Part shown: positions 1 through 7,059 of the stretch, piece by piece
Position numbering within the stretch: position 1 is the first letter of the stretch
Layout of the letters: every line of letters begins with the position of its first letter
From: Nitriliruptorales bacterium
GTDB lineage: Bacteria; Actinomycetota; Nitriliruptoria; Nitriliruptorales; Nitriliruptoraceae
Assembly: GCA_024637135.1 (NCBI GenBank)
Contig: JAGXFT010000026.1
Span: forward strand, 1-38,829
DNA: 38,829 nt
Direction: 5' to 3'
Program-made: the position numbers and the translations under genes
The notes under the pieces: generated by a model
What the model was told of the DNA's origin: nothing
What the model saw: only the letters and a program-made list of their open reading frames with translations
Databases searched by the model: none

Positions 1-22
1 GTCTCCTTCTCGAACGGGGGTC

Positions 23-1174
23 TCAGTAGGACTTCGGCAGGCCCAGGGAGTGCGTGCCGACGAAGTTGAGCACCATCTCGCGGCTCACCGGGGCTATCCG
101 GCCCGCGCGGGCGGCCACGAGGAGCCCCGCGACGCCGTACTCCGTGCTGATGCCGTGGCCACCGTGGGCCTGGACGGCGCGATCGGCGGCGTCGCAGGCG
201 GCCTCCGCGGCGGCGTACTTGGCCATGTTCGCGGCCTCGCCAGCGGGCTCGCCGTGGTCGTGCTGCCAGGCCGCCCGGTGGACCATCAGGGCGGCCGTCT
301 CGACCTCGATGGCGGCCTTGGCCAGCGGATGGGCCACGCCCTGGTGGGCACCGATCGGCACGTCGAAGACCTCGCGGGTGCGGGCGTACTCCGACGCCTG
401 CCGCAGGGCGTGGCGGGCCATGCCGATGCACAGCGCGGCGGCCGTGACGCGTTCGGGGTTCAGCCCGTGGAAGACCTGCTGGAAGCCCGCACCGGCCTCC
501 CCGACCAGGGCGTCGTCATCGAGGTGGACGTCGTCGAAGAAGAGCGTGAACTGACGGTCGGGCATCATCACGTCGACCGGCAGGTCGTTCGCGGTGATCC
601 CGGGCGTGTCGGTCGGGACCACGAACAACGACATCTGCGCGCGACCGTCGTCACCGGTGCCCGTCCGGGCCACGACCAGGCACGCATCGGCGTCGTCGTA
701 CCCGGAGATGTAGTACTTGGTCCCGTTCATGACCCACCCGTCGCTGGTGCGTTCCGCACGGGTGGTCAGTCGGTGGGTGTTGGTCCCGGCGTCGGGCTCG
801 GTCACGGCGAACACCACCTTGCCGGTCCCGTCGGCGAGCCGCGGGAGCCAGCGCTGCTGTTGATCGTCGGACCCGTAGGCGCCGATCACCTCGGCCGAGA
901 TCGCCGCCGACACGACCAGCAGCAGCAACGGCACGCCCTGGCCCGCGATCTCCTCGCAGACGATGACCAACTCGGCCAACCCACCGCCACCGCCACCGTG
1001 CTCGGTCGCGATGTTGACGCCGATGAAGCCAGCCTCGCCCAGGGCCGTCCAGAGCTCCTCGCACGGCTGGCGGGACCGGGCGTGCTCCTGGTAGTAGGTC
1101 GGCCCGTACGACCCCGCGATCGCGGCCACCGCCGAGCGCAGTGCCGCGTGTTCGGGGGATTCCGAGAAGTCCAT
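23..1174 (-). CDS. Acyl-CoA dehydrogenase family protein
   Basis: Flavin-dependent alpha,beta-dehydrogenation of an acyl-CoA is the expected reaction. The 383-residue protein has the usual order: helical N-terminal domain, a middle beta domain with FAVTEPDAGTNTH and the NGTKYYISG stretch, then a C-terminal helical domain with QAHGGHGISTEYG. The MCAD-type catalytic Glu motif (YEGT) is not present at its usual place; the C-terminus instead reads RIAPVSREMVLNF...LGLPKSY. A Glu in GLNPERV (about residue 241) sits where isovaleryl- and long-chain-type enzymes carry their base. I chose the ATG at 1174 because GGAG lies 8 bases upstream and the protein then begins MDF, as many family members do; an in-frame ATG at 1201 adds nine residues but overlaps a likely -10 box. 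It is divergent from an acyl-CoA synthetase remnant, which suggests a fatty-acid or acyl-CoA catabolic locus. The substrate is unknown. Confidence 0.9.
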   Translation of the reverse strand: MDFSESPEHAALRSAVAAIAGSYGPTYYQEHARSRQPCEELWTALGEAGFIGVNIATEHGGGGGGLAELVIVCEEIAGQGVPLLLLVVSAAISAEVIGAYGSDDQQQRWLPRLADGTGKVVFAVTEPDAGTNTHRLTTRAERTSDGWVMNGTKYYISGYDDADACLVVARTGTGDDGRAQMSLFVVPTDTPGITANDLPVDVMMPDRQFTLFFDDVHLDDDALVGEAGAGFQQVFHGLNPERVTAAALCIGMARHALRQASEYARTREVFDVPIGAHQGVAHPLAKAAIEVETAALMVHRAAWQHDHGEPAGEAANMAKYAAAEAACDAADRAVQAHGGHGISTEYGVAGLLVAARAGRIAPVSREMVLNFVGTHSLGLPKSY

Positions 1175-1198
1175 CCGGCCACTCCACTGGTCATCGAC

Positions 1199-1277
1199 CA
1201 TTCACTCTAGGGGACGAATCATCCCGAGTGTGGCATCTGATCCGCCATTTCCCTATGCAAGTGAACATCAATTCACT
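1199..1277. promoter_or_regulatory. Divergent promoter region with AGTGAA-N6-TTCACT inverted repeat
   Basis: AGTGAA (1260-1265) and TTCACT (1272-1277) form a perfect inverted repeat with a 6-bp spacer directly before the ATG at 1278. A third TTCACT lies at 1201-1206, where on the minus strand it overlaps TAGAGT, a plausible -10 of the acyl-CoA dehydrogenase gene. The stretch is AT-rich compared with its surroundings. This is the layout of a TetR-type operator, which is common for fatty-acid degradation genes; no regulator gene is visible in the window, so the assignment is inference. Confidence 0.45.
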
Positions 1278-2285
1278 ATGGTCCACGACGACTACGAGGG
1301 GGCACTGGCGGCCGCGTCCGATGAACCGCTGGCGGACCAGCCACGCGGCAAGGACATGCTGTACTCGTCCGGGACGACCGGACGGCCCAAGGGCGTGAAG
1401 GCACCGCTGCCCGACTCCCAGGTCCACGAGGCCGGCGATCCCCTGCTGCCGGTGTTCGGCCCGCTCTACGGCTTCGAGGCCGCCATGGTCTACCTGTCGC
1501 CGGCCCCGCTGTACCACGCCGCACCGTTGCGCTTCTGCGGGATGGTCCACCAGGTCGGCGGGACCGTGGTGGTGATGCCGCGTTTCGACGCCGCCGCGGC
1601 GCTGGCGGCCATCGAGGAGTACCGGGTCACCGACACCCAGATGGTCCCGACGATGTTCGTGCGCATGCTGAAGTTGCCCGAGGAAGAGCGCCTCGCCCAC
1701 GACCTGTCGAGCATGCGCGTGGCCGTCCACGCCGCGGCACCCTGCCCGGTGGAGGTCAAGCGCTGGTCCACGACCGGCGACGTCGGCGACGTCGGCGACG
1801 TCGGGTTCCTGTTCCTGACCGACCGCCTGTCGTTCACGATCATCTCGGGCGGGGTCAACATCTACCCCCAGGAGATCGAGGACGCGCTGACCCTGCACCC
1901 GGCCGTGTACGACCTGGCCGTGATCGGCATCCCCGACGACGACATGGGCCAGCAGGTCAAGGCCGTGGGCGAGGCCTACGCGGCCGACCCACTGGTCTAC
2001 CACGGACCCCTGCAGCGGGGCTCGCTGGTCGGCATCGCCGAGGCGGTGGACGACATCGCCGCCGGTGGTGGCCTGGGCGACCTTCCGACGTTGTGGATCC
2101 ACGGCGACGAGGACGCGCTGGCCCCGCTGGACGAGACCCGACCGGCCTTCGACGTCGTCGGCGGGACCGCGCTCGAGTCGGTCGTCTACCCCGGCGCGCG
2201 CCACGAGATCTTCAACGAGACCAACAAGGAGGAGGTCCTCGACGACGTCGTCGGATTCCTCCACCGGTCGCCGGACACCGCCTGA
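1278..2285 (+). pseudogene. Chimeric remnant: acyl-CoA synthetase fragment fused to C-terminus of a monoacylglycerol-lipase-like hydrolase
   Basis: The 335-codon frame is open, but it joins pieces of two unrelated families. Residues 1-162 match the middle of an AMP-forming acyl-CoA synthetase, with the phosphate loop MLYSSGTTGRPKGVK; the usual N-terminal ~130 residues are missing. After PCPVEVKR the frame jumps at about base 1764 to WSTTGDVG, so the ~80 residues normally between (including the YGGTEG-type motif) are absent. Residues 163-230 carry FLFLTDR and SGGVNIYPQEIE. At about base 1968 the frame passes into GEAYAADPLVYHG, the end of a lysophospholipase/monoacylglycerol-lipase-type alpha/beta hydrolase that keeps its Asp (GDEDAL) and His (GARHEIF) but has no nucleophile elbow. 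Neither half looks able to catalyse its family's reaction. A GTG at 1230 is another possible start. The remnant could also be an assembly artefact. Confidence 0.7.
1777..1803 (+). repeat. Three tandem copies of 9-bp unit ggcgacgtc
   Basis: Three exact copies of ggcgacgtc encode GDVGDVGDV, just after the first junction of the chimeric remnant. In intact synthetases the motif is W-x-T-x-GD-V-GY followed by a non-repetitive loop, so the repeat probably replaced or expanded that loop by slippage. Confidence 0.8.
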
Positions 2286-2339
2286 CCCCGGAGCCGGCAC
2301 GCGGCCGTTCGTCCCACCGGTCCAGTTCCGACCGGCAAC

Positions 2340-2345
2340 TACGCT
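2340..2345 (+). promoter_or_regulatory. -10 box of a probable leaderless transcript
   Basis: TACGCT fits the actinobacterial TANNNT -10 pattern and ends exactly 7 bases before the ATG at 2353, placing the transcription start on the start codon. There is no Shine-Dalgarno sequence in front of that ATG. No clear -35 was seen. Confidence 0.5.
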
Positions 2346-2352
2346 GCGCGCC

Positions 2353-3279
2353 ATGGCCGACCACGTGCACGACCTCGACGAGCACGACCACCATGGCGCT
2401 GTGCCGCCACCGACCGGCGCTGGCCCGTGGGAACTCCCCCGCTGGCTCGCGATCACGTGGGTGGCCGGGGGTGCCATCGGCATCATCGCCTCCCTCGTGG
2501 GGGGCATCGTCGGTGTCTCGTTCATCGGCAACGCCACCGATGCCTCCGTGGAGGCACTGGCGCTGAGCGAGACGGTCCTGGCCGGCGTCGAGGACACCAC
2601 CGCGGTCCTGGACACCACCTTCACCGACGTCGCGGAGACCCTCACGACGGTGCAGGGATCGGTCACGGACGCCTCGGACGCGATGGGCCAGGTCGGCACC
2701 ACCCTGGACGACCTGACGGTGCTGGTCACCGAGGACGTCCCCGACAGCCTCGATGCGGTCAACGCGGCCATGCCGCAGTTGATCCAGACCGCCGGCGTCA
2801 TCGACTCGACCTTCAACGCGCTGAGCTTCCTGGGCGTCGACTACAACCCCGGCACACCACTCGACGAGTCACTGGTCGCGGTCCAGGACCAACTGGCCGA
2901 GATCCCGCCGAACCTTCGCAGCCAGCGCGAGGGACTGGACGACGTGGCCGTGCGCCTCGAGGACCTCGCAGGCCAGGGTGACGACATCGCCGGCGACCTC
3001 GACACCATCACCACCGACCTCGTGGCGTCGCGCGACGTGATCGAGGACTATCGCACGACCGCCACCGAAGCCGGCCTGTTGGTGGACGACCTGTCGGCCC
3101 GCCTGGTGTCCCAGTCGCGGGTGGCACGCACGGTCCTGGCGCTGCTGGCCCTGACCGTGGCGATCGGCCAGACCGTGCCGCTGCTGTTGGGCCTGCAGGC
3201 ACTGCAGCGGTTCCGGGCCCGCGACGACCTCGACGAGCGTGACGACGTCGCCCCGCCGCCCGCCCCGGTCCGCGCCTGA
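2353..3279 (+). CDS. Membrane protein with long extracytoplasmic coiled-coil domain, unknown function
   Basis: I do not recognise a named family. The 308-residue protein begins with a His/Asp-rich cytoplasmic tail (HVHDLDEHDHHG), then one membrane segment at about residues 31-57 (LAITWVAGGAIGIIASLVGG...). A long Thr/Asp/Leu-rich region follows with heptad spacing, like the periplasmic part of methyl-accepting proteins, then a second membrane segment near 255-280 (ARTVLALLALTVAIGQTVPLLL) and a short Pro/Asp tail. No HAMP, kinase or chemoreceptor signalling domain is present, so a structural or tethering role is as likely as sensing. The His-rich N-terminus might bind metal. I chose this ATG because of the TACGCT box 7 bases upstream; frames further upstream overlap the preceding remnant. 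It is convergent with the OpuAC-type gene 45 bases downstream. Confidence 0.8.
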   Translation: MADHVHDLDEHDHHGAVPPPTGAGPWELPRWLAITWVAGGAIGIIASLVGGIVGVSFIGNATDASVEALALSETVLAGVEDTTAVLDTTFTDVAETLTTVQGSVTDASDAMGQVGTTLDDLTVLVTEDVPDSLDAVNAAMPQLIQTAGVIDSTFNALSFLGVDYNPGTPLDESLVAVQDQLAEIPPNLRSQREGLDDVAVRLEDLAGQGDDIAGDLDTITTDLVASRDVIEDYRTTATEAGLLVDDLSARLVSQSRVARTVLALLALTVAIGQTVPLLLGLQALQRFRARDDLDERDDVAPPPAPVRA

Positions 3280-3324
3280 CCCGTGGGCACCGGCATGGTG
3301 GCCGGCCCGCCACGACACACGCCA

Positions 3325-4314
3325 TCATCGGGCGGCGCGGCGCACCTCCACGACCGCCTCGGCCGCGACGTCCTCGAGGGCGTCGCCACGCACCACCCGG
3401 GCGTTCCACGTCCCCAGCATCCGCGTGGTGAGCGTGCTCGCCAGTGGCTGGATGGCCGCTTCCAGGCCCGCGACCGCGTCCAGCGCATCCTGGCGCGCCT
3501 GCACCCCGACGACGAACGCCGGGAACACGTCCAGCGGATCGGCCAGCGGCACCAGTCCCTCCAGCCACGCCGCCCCGTCGGTGAGCGTCGACAGGCCGAC
3601 GAAGCACTGGCCGTTGGCGACACCGGCGATGGCCTCGGCGGGTGGGGCCTCGGTCAGCACGCTGGAGGCGATGGAGTAGCGCGACGCCAGGGCACTCCAG
3701 CCGTCGGCGCGCGCCCCGAAGGACGGATCCACGCAGATGGCCGCATCGTCGCGTTCCCCCAACGCCGTGGCGAGTTGCGGGATGGTGGCCACCTCGGACG
3801 CGGTCGCGGGGGCGACGAACAGCCCGAAGGTGGCATCGGCCGGTGGTCCGTCCACCCCCGCCTCGACGTCGAAGTCGGGTCGCAGCCAGGTGATCCCGGT
3901 CGGTTCGTCCGCCGACCGCACCCGCTGGAACGACGTCCGCGGATCACCCGGCGGGTTCTCGCGCCCGAACTCCTCGAGCCACACCTGCCCGCTGTAGCCC
4001 GGGGCGACGTCGACATCCCCCAGTTCCAGGGCCTGGCGGACCGCCCCGGCGTCGGCCAGTTCCACCAGCACGGGTTCCAGGTCCGCGTCGGCGACCAGGC
4101 CGGCCAGCACCGTTCCCAGGACGATGGACTCGGACTCGGGCCCGACCCCGATGCGCACCGTCGGGGCGCCGGAGGGTGATGGCGTCGCCGGCGCGCCGCC
4201 ACGGCCGTCGGGCAGGCACGACGCCACGGTGACTGCGACGACCACGACCAACGGCCCGCGGATCCACCACCGGCGGTCGCGGGTGTCCCGTCGTGACACG
4301 TGTCGGTGGGTCAT
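3325..4314 (-). CDS. Glycine betaine/osmoprotectant-type (OpuAC/ProX) substrate-binding lipoprotein
   Basis: This is a lipid-anchored extracytoplasmic binding protein of the quaternary-ammonium ABC importer family. The 329-residue product has a basic N-terminus, a hydrophobic segment and the lipobox VASC with Cys33, followed by a Pro/Ser/Gly linker. The mature part opens with TVRIGVGPESESIVLGTVLAGLV and continues with a GDVDVAPGYSGQVW stretch, which matches the OpuAC pattern of resetting to the target, an iDi-peY-tG motif and Trp/Tyr residues of a ligand cage. No permease or ATPase gene lies nearby, so it is either a stand-alone component or serves a transporter encoded elsewhere. The start at 4314 gives a complete signal peptide; no strong ribosome site precedes it. 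It is divergent from the thioredoxin-like lipoprotein gene. Ligand is not predictable here. Confidence 0.82.
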   Translation of the reverse strand: MTHRHVSRRDTRDRRWWIRGPLVVVVAVTVASCLPDGRGGAPATPSPSGAPTVRIGVGPESESIVLGTVLAGLVADADLEPVLVELADAGAVRQALELGDVDVAPGYSGQVWLEEFGRENPPGDPRTSFQRVRSADEPTGITWLRPDFDVEAGVDGPPADATFGLFVAPATASEVATIPQLATALGERDDAAICVDPSFGARADGWSALASRYSIASSVLTEAPPAEAIAGVANGQCFVGLSTLTDGAAWLEGLVPLADPLDVFPAFVVGVQARQDALDAVAGLEAAIQPLASTLTTRMLGTWNARVVRGDALEDVAAEAVVEVRRAAR

Positions 4315-4387
4315 GGGGCCAGCGTGCCACATCACACCTCGCCCGGCCGACGATGACGCTGCGGACGGGACGGAACCGTGCCAGGGG

Positions 4388-4393
4388 TACCCT
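4388..4393 (+). promoter_or_regulatory. Candidate -10 box TACCCT in divergent intergenic region
   Basis: The 185-bp space between the OpuAC-type gene and the thioredoxin-like gene holds TACCCT, a TANNNT match. It would give a ~100-base 5' leader for the plus-strand operon. Evidence is motif only; the rest of this gap shows no gene. Confidence 0.25.
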
Positions 4394-4499
4394 CGTCGTT
4401 CAGCCCGCAACGATCTCGGTGTCCGCCACGTCGTTGGACGGACCCGTCGTCGGGCCGCCCCCGGCGTCTCCTCGACACAAGCTGCCAAAGGCCTGACCA

Positions 4500-5594
4500 A
4501 TGCCCACCGGCCACGCCGCACGCACCGCTCCTGGTCCGATGCTGTCGCGTCGGACACTGCTCGCGGGAACCGCCGCCGCGACCCTGGCAGCCTGTGCCGG
4601 CGGGTCCGACACCCAGGACGCCGCCAGCCCCTCCACCCCGGCCCCGTCGCCGGGGGCCACCGTGCCGCTGCCCAACGCCAGTGACGCGGTCGGGGTCGCG
4701 CTGGACGCGGTCGGCCTGGGGTCCGCGGCACTCGCCCTGACCCCGCAGGCCACCTGGGCGGAACTCCTGACGGGGCTGACCACCCACCTGCTGTTGGTGG
4801 TGGGCGACGACCAGGGTGAGATCCTCACCGACCCCGTCGACCTGTGGCTGGTCGACCTCCAGGGCGGCGTCGCCGCCGGGCCGCTGACCACCACCTGGTA
4901 CCCCGACGACCGCCTCCCGACCCAAGGCCTGCACGGGGTCGAGGTCGCGCTCGACGACGACCAGGCCGGCACCTTCGACCTGGTCGTGGCCACCACTGAC
5001 GGAGCCCGGGCCGGGACGGCCGCCATCCGCGCGCTGCCCCCCGAGGAGAGCGTCGCCCCCGCACCGGGGGCCAGCATCCCCGCGGTCCAGACGCCGACCA
5101 CCGACGACCCGATGGACCTCGAGGAACTGTGCACGCGCGAGGAGAACTGCGGGCTGCACGACATCAGCCTCGACGACGCGTTGGCCGAGGACCGGCCGGT
5201 CGTGCTGTGCATCTCCACGCCGAAGTACTGCGCGACCGCGATCTGCGGCCCGGTGCTGGAGGACGTGGTGACCGTTGCCACCGAGGAGGACGCGCCGGAG
5301 GCGACCTGGATCCACGTCGAGCCCTACACGGACGCCAACCAGACGCTGACGGCCCTGGTCGACGAACTGCAACTGCCGACCGAGCCCTGGACCTACGTCC
5401 TGGCGGCCGGCGGGGACATCGTCGACCGGTACCCGGGCCCGGTCATCCCGGACCTGCTGCGGGCCGCCGTGGCCGAGGTCGCGTCGGGTGGTGCGCCCAC
5501 GGACGGCGGGACCGACACCCCGACCGAGCCCAGCGAGGGGGCCGGTGACGCATCGGCGTCCGACGGGCCGAGCCCGGACGTCAGCGAGTCGTGA
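4500..5594 (+). CDS. Thioredoxin-like lipoprotein with twin-arginine-type signal
   Basis: This is a 364-residue secreted lipoprotein. The signal region reads SRRTLLAGTAAATLAAC, a twin-arginine motif followed by a lipobox (LAAC). A Thr/Pro/Ser linker leads to a beta-rich middle domain (about 75-190; LLLVVGDDQGEILTDPVDLWLVD). The C-terminal part (about 215-335) has a thioredoxin-like fold signature: PVVLCISTPKYCATAICGPV, with two Cys separated by four residues instead of a CxxC, then the fold's cis-Pro-like segment LPTEPWTYVLAAGG. The tail is a low-complexity Thr/Ser/Asp stretch. A redox or metallochaperone role outside the membrane is likely. Its stop overlaps the GTG of the DUF3105 gene (GTGA), so the two are translationally coupled. 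AAAGG sits 8 bases before the ATG; an internal Met at residue 14 is an alternative start. Confidence 0.78.
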   Translation: MPTGHAARTAPGPMLSRRTLLAGTAAATLAACAGGSDTQDAASPSTPAPSPGATVPLPNASDAVGVALDAVGLGSAALALTPQATWAELLTGLTTHLLLVVGDDQGEILTDPVDLWLVDLQGGVAAGPLTTTWYPDDRLPTQGLHGVEVALDDDQAGTFDLVVATTDGARAGTAAIRALPPEESVAPAPGASIPAVQTPTTDDPMDLEELCTREENCGLHDISLDDALAEDRPVVLCISTPKYCATAICGPVLEDVVTVATEEDAPEATWIHVEPYTDANQTLTALVDELQLPTEPWTYVLAAGGDIVDRYPGPVIPDLLRAAVAEVASGGAPTDGGTDTPTEPSEGAGDASASDGPSPDVSES

Positions 5595-6133
5595 GTCCCC
5601 GGACGCGGCTGGTCGGCGTCGTGGCCGTGGTGGCGCTGGGGGCATGCACGTCCCCGACCACCACCGCGACGCCGGACCCTTCCGTGGCGTCGACGGCGTC
5701 ATCGGTGGGACCCGGAGGGTGTGGGTCCGTCGAGCGTCCGACCGTCCAGTTGTCGTCGCACCTGATCGGTGACGCCGAGCCGCCCGGGCCGTTCTCGTCG
5801 ACCCCGCCGACCAGCGGCTGGCACACGACCGCGGTGCCGGACGCCGGGCTGGCCGCCGAGCCGGTGCCCGACGCCGCGATCGTGTCGGCGCTCGAGAACG
5901 GGATCGTCGTGCTGGCGCTCGCACCGGACATGTACGAGGCCGTGGACCCGGACGTGCTCGACGACCTGGTGGCGCAGTTCCCGGACCGGTTGCTGGTCAC
6001 GTCCTACGCCACGCCGATGGCGACGCCCGTGGCGCTGCTGACGTGGGGCCGGCTGCAACGGTGTGACGTCGTCGAACCGAGTGCGGTGACGACCTTCGTG
6101 CTGACCCAACGAGTGACGCCCGACGACCACTGA
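5591..6133 (+). CDS. DUF3105-family lipoprotein
   Basis: The 180-residue product has a short signal ending in the lipobox LGAC and a Thr/Ser linker. It then follows the DUF3105 layout: PPTSGWHTT, an IVSALENGIVVLAL segment, a DDLVAQFPDRLLVTSYATPM strand pair and LLTWGRLQRC near the end. In DUF3105 proteins I know the central segment usually reads like HsLEHG; here it is VSALENG, so the two His are lost while the SGxH motif stays. Function of the family is unknown. The GTG start overlaps the stop of the thioredoxin-like lipoprotein gene, making a two-gene envelope operon. It is convergent with the gene starting at 6588. Confidence 0.75.
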   Translation: MSPRTRLVGVVAVVALGACTSPTTTATPDPSVASTASSVGPGGCGSVERPTVQLSSHLIGDAEPPGPFSSTPPTSGWHTTAVPDAGLAAEPVPDAAIVSALENGIVVLALAPDMYEAVDPDVLDDLVAQFPDRLLVTSYATPMATPVALLTWGRLQRCDVVEPSAVTTFVLTQRVTPDDH

Positions 6134-6192
6134 CCGGGGCGACGCTCCCGGCTGCCACTGGCCGGTCTGACGACGCCCGTGCGCGGCAGCCC

Positions 6193-6588
6193 TCAGTCGT
6201 CCCGACGGCGTGCAGGCGGCAGCAGTCCCACGTCGCCGTGCGAGAGTCGCTCACCGGCGTCACCCGCCCGCAGCAGGCCGCGGACGGCCGAGCCGCCGAC
6301 GACGACCACCTCGACGACGAACATGGCCAGCAGCGCCAGCCCCAGCCAGTTCCCCAACCCCGCCCGTGTCCACTGGCCGTCGACCGCCGAGGTCACGACC
6401 CACGCCACCAGTCCAAACCCCAGCAGCACGAGGGAGGATCGACGGAGTCGGTGCGCGGTGGCCTCCCAGTCGACCAGGCGGAGGGGCTCGTGCGAACCGG
6501 TGGCCGCCGCGTCGTTGTCGTCATCCGCACCCGCGACCGCCGCGGACTCCGTGGGCGTCGCCTCGGCAGCGGCGTGGTCGGGCGTCAC
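6193..6588 (-). CDS. Small two-span membrane protein, unknown function
   Basis: I do not recognise this 131-residue protein. The first ~30 residues are acidic and Ala/Thr-rich. Two hydrophobic segments follow (about 50-69, SSLVLLGFGLVAWVVTSAV, and 77-101, LGLALLAMFVVEVVVVGGS), then a basic, polar tail. It starts at GTG 6588, overlapping the stop of the upstream gene as GTGA, so its synthesis is coupled to that gene. Confidence 0.65.
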   Translation of the reverse strand: MTPDHAAAEATPTESAAVAGADDDNDAAATGSHEPLRLVDWEATAHRLRRSSLVLLGFGLVAWVVTSAVDGQWTRAGLGNWLGLALLAMFVVEVVVVGGSAVRGLLRAGDAGERLSHGDVGLLPPARRRDD

Positions 6589-6914
6589 AGGTCGAGGTCC
6601 GCGAAGTCCACCCGCAGGGTGGCGATGACCCGTCGCAGTTCGGCCTCGACCGCTTCGACCTCGACCGGCAGGCGCACGTCCGTGGCGGGATACAGGTCGT
6701 GGAACGACAGTTCACCGGTGCCCAGCACCCAGCCCTGGCGTGCCGCGAACTCGCCCAGTCCGAACGACCACGACAGCAACACCACGTCGTCGTAGTCGTG
6801 CAGGACGAACTCCAGCAGCGAGTTGAACTGCAGGTGCCACATCCGGCCGCCGCGGCGCGACGACCCGCCCAGCACGAAGCCCAGTGACTCCAGACCGTCC
6901 TCGAAGGTGGCCAC
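6585..6914 (-). CDS. Conserved hypothetical protein with aromatic-rich core
   Basis: The chosen GTG at 6914 gives a 109-residue soluble protein, beginning MATFEDGLESLGF. The core is rich in aromatic and acidic residues (MWHLQFNSLLEFVLHDYDDVVLLSWSFGLGEF, shown here as a 32-residue region at about 25-56) and has no membrane segment, signal or known catalytic motif. Open frame continues upstream but the residues there have no protein-like character. It is coupled to the two-span membrane protein gene by a 4-bp overlap, so the products may work together. Function unknown. Confidence 0.6.
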   Translation of the reverse strand: MATFEDGLESLGFVLGGSSRRGGRMWHLQFNSLLEFVLHDYDDVVLLSWSFGLGEFAARQGWVLGTGELSFHDLYPATDVRLPVEVEAVEAELRRVIATLRVDFADLDL

Positions 6915-7059
6915 GGTCCGGCTCCTGACGGGTGCGCGCGGCACCCGGGTCGTCTCGAGAGTTCGCGCCCCGCGGCGCGCACGGGCAGCGACGGGGTGGG
7001 TGGGTCGAGCCTGCACGACCCATCGGGCGACACACCCAAGCGGCGAGGCTATCGGGGCC

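Noticed and set aside
50-1210. Long plus-strand frame opposite the acyl-CoA dehydrogenase gene
   Set aside because: Arg/Gly/His-rich translation with no motif; GC-rich antisense shadow.
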